Positions 33,898-42,900 of a DNA stretch of 64,000 nt are shown here, one piece after another (positions within the stretch are counted from its first letter, which is position 1; the number at the start of each line of letters is the position of its first letter). Source of the DNA: JBBQWR01 sp038210495 (GTDB lineage: Bacteria; Planctomycetota; Planctomycetia; Pirellulales; DATAWG01); assembly GCA_038210495.1 (NCBI GenBank), contig JBBQWR010000027.1:1-64000 (forward strand). The letters are read 5' to 3'. The position numbers were made by a program, and so were the translations under genes. The notes beneath the pieces were generated by a model. The model was not told the DNA's origin. It did no database searches and was given only the letters and a program-made list of their open reading frames with translations.

Positions 33898-36249
33898 CTA
33901 CAATCCCTGCACGAGCTCGAGTTGGGCTTGATGCAATCGAGCGTACGCGCCGGGGACCTGCAACAGTTGCTCGTGGTTGCCGACCTCGGCGATTTTGCCG
34001 CGCTCCAAGACCACCAGTCGATCGGCCCGCCGAAGCGTGCTGAGCCGATGGGCGATGGCGATCGTCGTGCGGCCTTGAATCAGATTTTCCAGCGCCGCTT
34101 GAATCTCGCGCTCCGTCTCGGTATCGACCGATGACGTCGCTTCGTCGAGGATCAGAATCCGCGGGTCGATCAAGAGCGCTCGGGCGATCGAGATCCGTTG
34201 GCGCTCTCCGCCCGAGAGGGATTGGCCCCGTTCGCCGACGAGCGAATCGTATCCATCGGGCAAGTTCAGAATGAACTCGTGCGCGCGAGCCGCGCGGGCC
34301 GCGGCGACGATTTCGTCGGGCGTGGCGCCCGGGCGACCATAGGCGATATTTTCGGCGATCGTGCCATAGAACAAAAAAGGCTCTTGCAGCACGATTCCGA
34401 TATTGCGGCGATATTCGGAGACCGGAAACGACCGCGTGTCCACGCCATCCACCAAGATGGCGCCTTCGGCCACGTCGTAGAACCGGCAGACCAAATTGAT
34501 GAGCGTGCTCTTGCCGGCGCCGCTTGCCCCGACAAGGCCGATCATCTCACCAGGGCGAATCGAGAGATTGATGCCGTGCAGCACTTCGCGGGTGCCATAT
34601 TTAAACCTCACGTCGCGAAGCTCGACCGCGCCTTCGAGGCGTCCCGGCTGAACCGGCTTGACTGGTTCGGGGACACTCGGGACTCGATCGAGGATTTCGA
34701 AGATTCGCTGCGCGGCGGCGGCCGCGCGTTGCGTCGCCGAAACCATGTAGATCAACGACTCGATTCGCAAGAAAAATCGACCAATATAGGCAACGAACGC
34801 CGTCAGCACGCCCACGGTCACATGGTGCGCCAACACTTGCCAGCAACCGAAGGCCCAGACGACCAGCAGACCCAGTTCGGTCATCAGCCGCACGGTCGGT
34901 CCGAAGAACGACCAGACAATATTCACCCGATCGTTGATCTCAACAACCCGGCGATTGCTTTGATTAAAGCGATCCACTTCGCGTTGTTCTTGGGCGAACG
35001 CTTTGACCACGCGGATACCGGGAATCGTATCGGCCAGGACGCTCGTCATTTCACCCCAGGCCACGCCCGACAGGCGAAAATTTCGTCGCAGCCCGGTGCG
35101 GACCCAATTCACGAGCCAGACGATGACCGGAAATGGTCCTAGGGAAACCAGCGCGAGCCAAGGGTCGATCGAGAGCAGCACGACGGCCGTCATGCCGATC
35201 ATGAGCAGATCGGCCCCGAACGCGATCAAGTTCACCGAAAGAAAGTTGCAAATCTTGTCGGTGTCACCGCCCACCCGCGACATAAGGTCGCCGGTCCGCT
35301 TGCCGCCGAAGAACTCCATCGACAGGCATTGCAAATGGGCGTAAGTATTGTTGCGTAGGTCGGCGGCGATCCGCTCGCTGGCCCAGGACAGCACATACGT
35401 TCGGCCCCATTCGAGAATCCAGGTGACAATCGCGGCGATGGCTAAGCCGCCCAGTAGCCATTTCGCCAAGCTCCAATCGACAGCCTGGCCGGTTTGATAC
35501 GGGATGAGAATTTTGTCCAATAGCGGCATCGTCAAATAAGGCGGGATCAATCCGACGGTCGTGCCGGCAAGCGTCAACAAGAATCCCAGCACGATCGACT
35601 TCGACCGCGGCCGCGCGAACGAAAGCAATCGCAGCAGCGATGACATCGGTTGCGGCGCGGTCTCGGCCGTGCAAGAAGTGCAGATGCCGTCCTCGGCCGT
35701 GATCACCGCGCCGCAACTGGGACAAATCGTCGGGGTTTTGCTTTCGTCCGTTTGCTTTTGAGCATCGTTCATCCGGGCCGCGAAACGGTGGGCCGCCGGG
35801 CCGCTGCCAAGCGTGTAATTCCAATGGGCGAGTCGCCGGTCGTCGCCGATGAGCTCGAGCGTGCCGACTCCGACATGCTCCCGGCAGCGGAGGCGAATAT
35901 CGGCGGTGACCGGCCACGATTGCCACTGTGGACCCGGCAATTCGCCCGTGGATTGACCGTTGGGAACGAGTTTCGCCGAACCGTTGGTCGTCTGGCCGCC
36001 GGCAAGCACGGGTTTAGCCGCGGCCGTCGCCAGGTCAGCCGGCTGCTCCGGCTCGCTGAAGGCGATCAATCGTTGGTTGGTCAATACAACCAGCCGCTTG
36101 GCGAACGAAACCCGTTGATCCAGGTCGGTTTCCAACCAAGCGACGATCGTTTCACCGGCGCTAAGCTGAGACTGGGTTTCGCTGAGCCACCTCTCTGGCA
36201 AATTGCGGCTGGCGCCGGGCGAACCTTCCAATGGGGGCCTCAAAATCAA
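33898..36249 (-). CDS. ABC exporter (fused permease-ATPase) with PH-like and zinc-ribbon N-terminus; probably cyanophycin-associated
   Basis: The product is 783 aa if started at TTG 36249. Another TTG at 36231 has GAGG 6 nt upstream and may be the true start. Residues ~30-160 look like a bacterial PH domain (LVVLTNQRLIAFS, LELIGDDRRLAHW). A CxxC-x10-CxxC zinc ribbon follows at 176-193. The type I exporter domain has six helices (~215-500). The ATPase has Walker A VGASGAGKST, signature LSGGERQR, Walker B RILILDEATSS and H-loop IAHRLST. It is divergent from cphA. I recall that ABC proteins of this general kind are annotated as cyanophycin-metabolism-associated; the substrate is unknown. Confidence 0.85.
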   Translation of the reverse strand: MILRPPLEGSPGASRNLPERWLSETQSQLSAGETIVAWLETDLDQRVSFAKRLVVLTNQRLIAFSEPEQPADLATAAAKPVLAGGQTTNGSAKLVPNGQSTGELPGPQWQSWPVTADIRLRCREHVGVGTLELIGDDRRLAHWNYTLGSGPAAHRFAARMNDAQKQTDESKTPTICPSCGAVITAEDGICTSCTAETAPQPMSSLLRLLSFARPRSKSIVLGFLLTLAGTTVGLIPPYLTMPLLDKILIPYQTGQAVDWSLAKWLLGGLAIAAIVTWILEWGRTYVLSWASERIAADLRNNTYAHLQCLSMEFFGGKRTGDLMSRVGGDTDKICNFLSVNLIAFGADLLMIGMTAVVLLSIDPWLALVSLGPFPVIVWLVNWVRTGLRRNFRLSGVAWGEMTSVLADTIPGIRVVKAFAQEQREVDRFNQSNRRVVEINDRVNIVWSFFGPTVRLMTELGLLVVWAFGCWQVLAHHVTVGVLTAFVAYIGRFFLRIESLIYMVSATQRAAAAAQRIFEILDRVPSVPEPVKPVQPGRLEGAVELRDVRFKYGTREVLHGINLSIRPGEMIGLVGASGAGKSTLINLVCRFYDVAEGAILVDGVDTRSFPVSEYRRNIGIVLQEPFLFYGTIAENIAYGRPGATPDEIVAAARAARAHEFILNLPDGYDSLVGERGQSLSGGERQRISIARALLIDPRILILDEATSSVDTETEREIQAALENLIQGRTTIAIAHRLSTLRRADRLVVLERGKIAEVGNHEQLLQVPGAYARLHQAQLELVQGL

Positions 36250-36432
36250 AACGGAACGTGGTGGGGTCTAAACGGTCCGCAAGCGGAGAACGCCGAATTT
36301 TTGCATCTCGGTCTACCGTTTGCACTTCGGCTGCGATCAATCTTACGCCTTCCGGCCCAAGCGAGGCCAGAGAGATTGTAAGGGTTACGAGGCGGTTTCG
36401 TTGTCACCGGCTGATCCTGATGCGATGCGTCC

Positions 36433-36460
36433 GGGGCTTCGGCAAAGCGCCTCAAGCCCC
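36433..36460. repeat. GGGGCTT/AAGCCCC hairpin (family 5)
   Basis: GGGGCTT at 36433-36439 and AAGCCCC at 36454-36460 form a 7-bp stem. Similar CCGGGGCT...AAGCCCC pairs occur at 54686-54712 with a further inverse copy at 54747-54753, and a weaker one near 48640-48669. Confidence 0.6.
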
Positions 36461-36512
36461 GCCCACCCAGAAATTTCGGCCGGCAAAACTTGAGGGAAAA
36501 TTCCCCATTTTC

Positions 36513-36540
36513 TTGACTCTATGTTCCAGTCGATTACTAT
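36513..36540 (+). promoter_or_regulatory. Candidate sigma70-type promoter in the cphA leader region
   Basis: TTGACT at 36513-36518 and TACTAT at 36535-36540 are separated by 16 nt in an AT-richer patch. If used it would give a cphA leader of about 570 nt. Confidence 0.35.
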
Positions 36541-37118
36541 ATTATCCAGCGACGCGAACCCGGTTTGAGTGATCGCCCGCGCGTCGTCCCACCACCCTTA
36601 CCCCCCCTAACGTGCCGAACTTGGCAACCCAGCCTTGGGCGCGGTCCGAATTCGACTCCGGTCGAATCGGCCTTCCCGTTGCGCTCCGATCGCGATGTCG
36701 CACGATTTGTGTGACGCGCTCTGCCGGAGCCGATACTCACTTAACGCGAAATCCCGCGGCCAGAGTGGCCGCGCTGTGGAGCTGACCGGCTGCACGACGC
36801 AGCTGTGACTGGCGCTAAGGATGCGCCATACTTCGCAGATTATGGCAAGTTTCGCGTTGTGACTCGGAACGCAACATCGCGTTGCGAAAAATTAACACGC
36901 CCCGCCAGACAAGCCGACTGAATCAAGAATCAAAGGAATCCACCGCTTCTAGGCCCGGTCTAACTTTCGGGCAAAACTAATCGAGGACCGGCGTTTCAGG
37001 GAATCGCCGCAATCCCTTCGCAGTTTGGGCGAATTGTCGCCTTCGCCTCGGCGGGTCGCCGAGAGAACATTAACAAACTGCCACATTCCCTGGCCAGGCA
37101 ACTGTGAGCTAGCAGACA

Positions 37119-39836
37119 ATGGAAATGGACATCAGGAAAGTGTTGGTGCTGCGTGGGCCGAATTACTGGGCGAACTTTCCAGTCATCGAGGCTTGGGTCG
37201 ATCTCGGATCGCTCGAAGATTTTCCTTCGGACCAACTTCCCGGCTTTAACGAGCGTTTGACGGCTTGGCTGCCCACGATGATCGAGCATCGTTGCAGCGA
37301 AGGGGTGCGCGGCGGCTTCTTCGAGCGGCTGCGTCGGGGTACGTGGATGGGGCATATCCTCGAACATGTCACTTTGGAACTTCAGTCGCTGGTCGGAATC
37401 GACGTTGGCTTCGGTCGGACTCGCAGCACCACCGAGCCGGGAGTCTATAAGGTTGCCATCGAGTACGTCGATGAAACGATCGCCAAAGCCTGCCTGGAAG
37501 CCGGCCGAGAGATATGCCACGCCGCGATCCACGATCGGCCTTGCGACGTCGCCGCCGAAATCGCGCGACTTCGCAAATTGACCGAACGCACTCGCCTCGG
37601 ACCCAGCACGAATTCGATCGTGCAAGCAGCCATCAAGCGAGGAATTCCCGCTCGTCGGCTCAATACGGGCAGTCTAGTGCAGCTGGGCTACGGATCGCAG
37701 CAAAAGCGAATCTGCGCCGCCGAGACCGATCGCACCAGCGCTATCGCCGAAATGATCGCTCAAGACAAGGAACTCACGCGCACGCTGCTGCATGCCACGG
37801 GAGTGCCGGTGCCCGAGGGCCGCTCTGTGACGAGCGCCGAGGATGCCTGGGACGCGGCTGAAGAAATTGGCCTGCCGGTCGTCGTTAAACCGCAGTACGG
37901 CAATCAAGGCCGGGGCGTCGCGACGAATCTGTCGACCAAAGAACAAGTCGTCGCGGCCTACGAAGCGGCCCGCGAGCAAGAATCGACCATCCTCGTCGAG
38001 CAATTCGCGCCGGGCGCGGATTATCGACTCCTGGTCGTTGGCGACCGTGTCGTGGCGGCCGCTCGCCGCGAGTCGGCGCAGGTCGTCGGCGATGGCGAAC
38101 ATACGATCGACGAGTTAATCGAGATCGTTAATCTCGATCCTCGGCGCGGCGAGGATCACGCTACGTCGCTCAGCAAGATTTATCTGGACGCCGTGGCGCT
38201 GCAAGTCTTGGCCGACCAAGGGATGGCGCCCGGTTCCGTGCCCCCCAGCGGCGCCGTGGTGCTCATCAGGCGCAATGCCAATCTCAGCACGGGGGGCACC
38301 GCGACGGATGTTACCGACTTTGTCCATCCGGAGCTTGCCGCGCGTGCCGTCGAAGCCGCCCGAGTCATCGGGCTGGACATCGCCGGCGTCGACGTCGTGG
38401 CGGTCGATATTGGCAAGCCGCTTGAATCGCAACGGGGCGTGATCGTCGAGGTGAATGCGGCTCCCGGCCTGCGAATGCACCTGGAGCCGTCGTCCGGCAA
38501 ACCCCGGGCCGTCGGCGAAGCGATCATCGATAGCATGTTCGCGCCTGGCGAGACCGGCCGAATTCCAGTCGTGGCCGTCACCGGCGTGAACGGCAAGACG
38601 ACGACGACGAGGTTCATCGCCCATATTCTCCGCAGTGTCGGACGCAGAGTGGGGATGACCTGCACCGAGGGGATTTACATCGACGGTCGTCGGATTCAGT
38701 TGGGCGATTGCAGCGGTCCTCAAAGCGCTCAAAATATCCTCCTCAATCCCAACGTCGACGCGGCCGTGCTGGAAACGGCCCGGGGCGGAATCTTGCGAGC
38801 TGGTTTGGGCTTCGACCGCTGCGACGTGGCCGTTGTCACGAACATCGGCGAAGGGGACCATCTTGGCTTGGCCGATATCGACACGCTGGAGAAGTTGGCC
38901 CGAGTGAAACGGACCGTGGTCGAGGCGCTATCTCCGACGGGCCATGCCGTGCTCAACGCCTGCGATCCGCTGACCGCCGAAATGGCCAGCAAGTCGCCGG
39001 CGCCGGTGGTGTTCTTTTCGCGATCGCCGGACAGTCCGGTGCTGGCGGCCCATCGCGCCCAGGGAGGCCGGGGCGTGACCGTTCGCGAGGGGATCATCAT
39101 GCTCTGCGAGCACGATTTGGAAATTCCCTTGGCGCCGCTGAGTCGAGTGCCGTTGACGCATCATGGTCGCGTGGCCTTCCAAGTGGAAAACACGCTGGCC
39201 GCGGTCGGCGCCGCCTGGAGCCTGGGGCTGACGCGGGAAGCGATTCGGAGTGCCCTGGAGACCTTCAGCGCCGATATGGAGCACGTCCCCGGTCGGTTCA
39301 ATCTGCTCGATATCGACGGCGTCACGGTGATCGTCGACTATGGGCATAACCCTTCGTCGCTGAAGGCGCTCATCGAGACGATCGACCAATTTCCGCACGA
39401 GCGCCGCACGGCCGTGTATAGCTGTGCCGGCGATCGGCGCGATTGCGATATGATTCGCCAAGGCGAATTGCTCGCCGATAGCTTCGATCGGGTCGTGCTG
39501 TATGAAGATCATTACACCCGCGGCCGTAAGCCGGGCGAAATAACCGGGCTTATCAAGCAAGGTCTGGGCGTCGCCAAGCGGGCACTCGAGGTGCAACAGG
39601 TGCCGGGCTCCGTGGCGGCGATTGAAGCGGCCCTCAACTCGGTTCGCAGCGGCGACTTGCTCTTGATCCAGGCCGACACGATCGACGAGACGGTCGAATT
39701 CGTTCGCAACTATTTGGCGACGCATCGCAATAGCCGAGAAATCGGCTTGACCGAGGTACTCGAAATCCCTGCCGCGGAAGTGCTTCGCATCGATGCGGCG
39801 GGCGCTACGGTGCTCGCGACGCCCGTGATCGAGTAG
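37119..39836 (+). CDS. cphA: Cyanophycin synthetase CphA
   Basis: The product is 905 aa, the usual length for CphA1. It polymerises aspartate and arginine into cyanophycin granules in the cytoplasm with ATP. The N-terminal domain (1-160) has RRGTWMGHILEHVTLELQ. The ATP-grasp domain (~220-470) has VVVKPQYGNQGRGVATN and VEVNAAPGLRMHLEPS; it adds Asp. The Mur-ligase-like domain has P-loop GVNGKTTTT at 489-497, ETARGGILRAGLGF and VIVDYGHNPSS; it adds Arg. All nucleotide motifs are intact. ATG 37119 is used; ATG 37125 is two codons later. No cyanophycinase (cphB) or isoaspartyl dipeptidase is in the window. It is divergent from the ABC exporter. Confidence 0.97.
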   Translation: MEMDIRKVLVLRGPNYWANFPVIEAWVDLGSLEDFPSDQLPGFNERLTAWLPTMIEHRCSEGVRGGFFERLRRGTWMGHILEHVTLELQSLVGIDVGFGRTRSTTEPGVYKVAIEYVDETIAKACLEAGREICHAAIHDRPCDVAAEIARLRKLTERTRLGPSTNSIVQAAIKRGIPARRLNTGSLVQLGYGSQQKRICAAETDRTSAIAEMIAQDKELTRTLLHATGVPVPEGRSVTSAEDAWDAAEEIGLPVVVKPQYGNQGRGVATNLSTKEQVVAAYEAAREQESTILVEQFAPGADYRLLVVGDRVVAAARRESAQVVGDGEHTIDELIEIVNLDPRRGEDHATSLSKIYLDAVALQVLADQGMAPGSVPPSGAVVLIRRNANLSTGGTATDVTDFVHPELAARAVEAARVIGLDIAGVDVVAVDIGKPLESQRGVIVEVNAAPGLRMHLEPSSGKPRAVGEAIIDSMFAPGETGRIPVVAVTGVNGKTTTTRFIAHILRSVGRRVGMTCTEGIYIDGRRIQLGDCSGPQSAQNILLNPNVDAAVLETARGGILRAGLGFDRCDVAVVTNIGEGDHLGLADIDTLEKLARVKRTVVEALSPTGHAVLNACDPLTAEMASKSPAPVVFFSRSPDSPVLAAHRAQGGRGVTVREGIIMLCEHDLEIPLAPLSRVPLTHHGRVAFQVENTLAAVGAAWSLGLTREAIRSALETFSADMEHVPGRFNLLDIDGVTVIVDYGHNPSSLKALIETIDQFPHERRTAVYSCAGDRRDCDMIRQGELLADSFDRVVLYEDHYTRGRKPGEITGLIKQGLGVAKRALEVQQVPGSVAAIEAALNSVRSGDLLLIQADTIDETVEFVRNYLATHRNSREIGLTEVLEIPAAEVLRIDAAGATVLATPVIE

Positions 39837-39913
39837 CGGCGTCGAGATAATTGAATTAATAAACATTGCGGGCGAGGCATGAAACTGGTTCATGCCTCGC
39901 CCGTTTGCTTTAC

Positions 39914-40032
39914 GCAGCTGCGGCATTCTGCCGCAGAGTGCTCCGAAAACTGCAAACAATACCCCCGCCACCCGCCATCATCCCCTTTGCGGGAGACGGC
40001 TAATACTCCGCAGCAGGATGCCGCGGCTAGGT
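39914..40032. repeat. Dispersed inverted-repeat element, family 1 (copy 3)
   Basis: The left arm at 39914-39938 (GCTGCGGCATTCTGCCGC) has diverged slightly. The right arm at 40008-40032 (GCAGCAGGATGCCGCGGC) keeps the consensus. It lies in the 270-bp gap between convergent cphA (stop 39836) and the DUF1501 gene (stop 40107). Confidence 0.8.
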
Positions 40033-40106
40033 AGCCGGCTTTGCCGGACGACCGTGGAAGAAATTACACGTCATTTTTACAATGCGGCCCATGGTGGGGC
40101 GGTTAT

Positions 40107-41447
40107 TTAAACCAACTCGCGGAGCGGTTGAACGTGATCCACTAGGTATTGCGGCCGGCCGCTCAGATCGCGGATCGACGTCGTGTTCACGTTGATGCCC
40201 ATGTTGTGGTACAGCGTGGCGAGTACCTCACCGAACGCGACCGGCCGCTCGGTGGCATATTCGCCCAGACGGTTTGTGGCGCCGATGACCTGTCCGGTTC
40301 GCATTCCGCCGCCGGCCAGCATCGCGCAGCTAACTTGTGGCCAGTGGTCGCGGCCGGCATTCTTGTTGATTTTCGGCGTGCGACCGAATTCGCCCCAGAC
40401 GACAACCGAGACGTCCCGGTCGAGTCCCCGATTGTACAGATCCTCGATCAGGGCGCTCACTCCTTGATCCAACAACGGCATGTCCTGCCGAGCGGCGGCG
40501 AAATTCTGTCCGTGCCAATCCCAGCGGCTGAACGCCAGCGTCACGCATCGGGCGCCGGCTTCAATGAGCCGCCGAGCCATGAGGAACTGCGACATCAATT
40601 TCGGCCCGCCGTCGTCGCGATTTTTCGGATCCCCTTTGCCATATCGCTCGACAATTTTTGGATCCTCTTTCGACAAATCCATCGCGTCGGCCAGCTTGCT
40701 GGATGTCAACACGCCGAGCGCCTGGTTGTTGAACGCATCGACCCCTTGCATCATGCCGGTGGCGTCGGCGTCGCGGCGGAAGCGGTCGAAAGCCGTGAGC
40801 AGCATCCGCCGATCCTGCAGACGCTCGAGCGTCACGCCGTTGAGCACCATGTCCGATTTGCCGTCGCCCTCGGGCTTGAAAGCGGCGTGCGCGATTCCCA
40901 AAAATCCCGGTTGGCCTGAGTCGGCCCAGGGCATGTGTCCCATTTTTGGCGAAAGACCAATGAACGGCGGCACCGACGGATCGCCGGAGCCCATCAGCTT
41001 CGACAGCGACGAGCCGATCGACGGCCAGCCGCCAGCGGGCTGCTGCCGATGCGTGCGGCCGGTCATGCACTGAAACGCATAGTGGTCTCCCGTCGCCCCG
41101 ACCATCGAGCGAATGATCGCCAGCTTGTCGCCCATTGTCGCCAGATTCGGCAGCAGTTCGCAGATCTCCATGCCGGGGACATTGGTCTTGATCGGCGAAA
41201 ACTCGCCGCGAATTTCCGACGGAGCGTCGGGCTTGAGATCGAGAAAATCCTGATGGGGCGGCCCGCCCGGCAGGAAGATCATGATCACGCCCTTCTTGGA
41301 GTTCTTGATTCCTGCCGCCGCCTCGGCCCGCAACATCTGCGGCAGCGAGAGACCACCCATCACCAAACCGCCGACTTTGAGAAAGCTGCGGCGAGTGACC
41401 CCATCACAAAACGAATGCCGCTGCGGTCGCCCAAGAATCGTGAGCAT
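40107..41447 (-). CDS. DUF1501 family secreted protein with Tat-like leader
   Basis: The product is 446 aa from ATG 41447. The leader TRRSFLKVGGLVMGGLSLP at ~18-37 contains an RRxFLK twin-arginine motif. The rest has the DUF1501 pattern, an alkaline-phosphatase-superfamily-like fold: VIMIFLPGGPPHQDFLDLKP, CELLPNLATMGDKLAIIRSM, VVVWGEFGRTPKINKNAGRDHWP. DUF1501 proteins are very abundant in planctomycetes, usually paired with a DUF1549/DUF1553 protein, which is absent next to this one. Substrate unknown. Confidence 0.93.
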   Translation of the reverse strand: MLTILGRPQRHSFCDGVTRRSFLKVGGLVMGGLSLPQMLRAEAAAGIKNSKKGVIMIFLPGGPPHQDFLDLKPDAPSEIRGEFSPIKTNVPGMEICELLPNLATMGDKLAIIRSMVGATGDHYAFQCMTGRTHRQQPAGGWPSIGSSLSKLMGSGDPSVPPFIGLSPKMGHMPWADSGQPGFLGIAHAAFKPEGDGKSDMVLNGVTLERLQDRRMLLTAFDRFRRDADATGMMQGVDAFNNQALGVLTSSKLADAMDLSKEDPKIVERYGKGDPKNRDDGGPKLMSQFLMARRLIEAGARCVTLAFSRWDWHGQNFAAARQDMPLLDQGVSALIEDLYNRGLDRDVSVVVWGEFGRTPKINKNAGRDHWPQVSCAMLAGGGMRTGQVIGATNRLGEYATERPVAFGEVLATLYHNMGINVNTTSIRDLSGRPQYLVDHVQPLRELV

Positions 41448-41651
41448 GGTAGGCCAGTGGGTTGAAAGGAGGGGGGATGAACCTGGCGGGTGAACCGAAG
41501 TCTAAGTGGCGCCCCCAGTTCAACGGCGATCATATCAGAATCGGTTGATCGGTTCAAATAAAATCATCGCATCGTTGCGAGCAGGTGGCGTCAGCCCCCT
41601 GTCCCCCGGTTTGCGCTACGAACGAACTAAAGCCACCCCGGAAAAACCGCC

Positions 41652-41704
41652 GGGGACTGTCCCCATTTTTCGGAGTCCTCGGAGAAAAACTGGGGACTGT
41701 CCCC
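41652..41704. repeat. Pair of GGGGACTGTCCCC palindromes (REP-like)
   Basis: The perfect palindrome GGGGACTGTCCCC occurs at 41652-41664 and 41692-41704, in direct orientation 40 bp apart, each followed by a pyrimidine-rich stretch. Such palindromes are the usual substrates of RAYT transposases, a fragment of which lies at 1-180. The 41448-41790 intergenic region holds nothing else I can identify. Confidence 0.75.
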
Positions 41705-41790
41705 TTCTCGAGGCGCTGTTGTGAGAGCCCCTTAATCAAGCAGAGTAAGTGGCTCCGCAATTCGTCGACGTCAGGCCGGTGACGGGGAGC

Positions 41791-42663
41791 TTACGCTCCC
41801 CGCCCGCCACGCGGTGGGCGGCGCGTTGAACGTGGCTGGCATGTTGGACAAAAGAACGTGGCTCGCTGGGCCTGCACGATTCGCTGAATTTCGCCGGCGC
41901 CGCAGTTGAGGCACGGTTTGCCTTCGCGATCATAGACGCGATGGTGGTTCTGGTAACCGCCAGCCACGTTCAAGGCGTTGCGATAGGTTCCGTCGGAGAG
42001 CGTCGAACCTTCGTGATGGATTGCCGATTCTAGCACTTCGATCATCGCGGCGTGAATTCGATCCCATTCCGGGCGGCGAATCCGGTTGCAGCGCCGCTCG
42101 GGATGAATGGCGGCGAGATGCAAAATTTCGGCGGCGTAAAGATTGCCCACGCCCGCGACGGCCCGCTGATCGAGCAGCGCCACCTTGATCGACCGCCGGC
42201 TGCCGCCGAGCCGCTCGGCGAGCTGATCGGCCGTGATGACGAGGGCGTCCGGGCCGAGCGTGGCGTCGTCGTAGCGGTTGGCTAACGCTTCAAGTGACAA
42301 CAATCGCACGCAGCCCAGGCCGCGACGATCCCAGTACAGCAATTCGTTGTGCGGTCCGCCTTCCAGGTGAACGCGGAGCCGCAGATGCTCCCGCGTCGGT
42401 GGCTCGGTTAGCAGAACCAGTCCGGTCATCCGCGGCTCGAAGATCATCGCGGCCCGTGCGTCAAGATAGACGATGACCCGTTTTCCGAGGCGACCGATTT
42501 CCGTGATTGTGGCGCCCGTAGTTTGTCGGCGAAATCGAGCCATCGTCGGCTCGATAAGGATCGGTCGCTTGCGGCACGCGGCCCGCTGGACGTCGGCAAT
42601 CCGGCTGCCGACGATGCCAAGAATTCCGCGGCGCATCGTCTCGACTTCGGGCAGTTCCGGCAT
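41791..42663 (-). CDS. mutM: Formamidopyrimidine-DNA glycosylase MutM (Fpg)
   Basis: The product is 290 aa. It excises 8-oxoguanine and other oxidised purines. The mature N-terminus PELPEVETMRRG carries catalytic Pro2 and Glu3. The conserved beta-hairpin lysine is at 61 (GRLGKRVIVYL). The helix-two-turn-helix motif includes AVAGVGNLYAAEILHLA. The C-terminal zinc finger CLNC...CPTC spans ~251-275 with the Arg of QAQRATFFC. All catalytic features are intact. The Arg/Pro-rich tail after the finger is longer than usual by ~12 aa. Confidence 0.96.
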   Translation of the reverse strand: MPELPEVETMRRGILGIVGSRIADVQRAACRKRPILIEPTMARFRRQTTGATITEIGRLGKRVIVYLDARAAMIFEPRMTGLVLLTEPPTREHLRLRVHLEGGPHNELLYWDRRGLGCVRLLSLEALANRYDDATLGPDALVITADQLAERLGGSRRSIKVALLDQRAVAGVGNLYAAEILHLAAIHPERRCNRIRRPEWDRIHAAMIEVLESAIHHEGSTLSDGTYRNALNVAGGYQNHHRVYDREGKPCLNCGAGEIQRIVQAQRATFFCPTCQPRSTRRPPRGGRGA

Positions 42664-42707
42664 GCCGGTTATTTGACCGAATTACGCCCCCGGCGGAAAG
42701 TCGTACA

Positions 42708-42900
42708 TAGCCGCGGCATCCTGCCGCGCCGTCTTGGGCGATCGAAGTAGGTCAGGCACTCTGTGCCTGACGATGCGGACCGATTGGCGGCGCCGAAACG
42801 TCAACGAGTCGTTGAGCCTCACGCCCTGTCAGGCACGGAGTGCCTGACCTACGCCTGTAGCGAAGTACCGACAAGACGGCGCAGCATGATGCCGCGGCTA
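42708..42900. repeat. Family 1 inverted-repeat element (copy 4) containing a nested family 2 element
   Basis: The outer arms at 42708-42731 (GCCGCGGCATCCTGCCGC) and 42877-42900 (GCATGATGCCGCGGC) are family 1. Between them a complete family 2 element occupies 42747-42852. The right arm ends with CTA, which is the TAG stop codon of xerC on the minus strand (42900-42898). Confidence 0.85.
42747..42852. repeat. Dispersed inverted-repeat element, family 2 (copy 2), nested in family 1
   Basis: GTAGGTCAGGCA at 42747-42758 and TGCCTGACCTAC at 42841-42852 are perfect inverse arms. Each end forms a hairpin around CTCTG or CGGAG. It is 106 bp long and nearly the size of the copy at 43837. Confidence 0.85.

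Larger units (their letters stand above)
36250..37118. other. 869-bp divergent intergenic region upstream of cphA
   Basis: This is the longest gene-free stretch of the window. It holds a GGGGCTT/AAGCCCC hairpin at 36433-36460 and a sigma70-like promoter on the plus strand at 36513-36540. The part from 36600 to 37100 has no frame with protein character, and I found no tRNA arms. A long cphA leader or an unrecognised small RNA is possible. Confidence 0.45.

Noticed and set aside
36600..36700. Possible tRNA T-arm (CGAATTCGACTCCGG) in the cphA upstream region
   Set aside because: No acceptor stem, anticodon arm or CCA context could be assembled on either strand.
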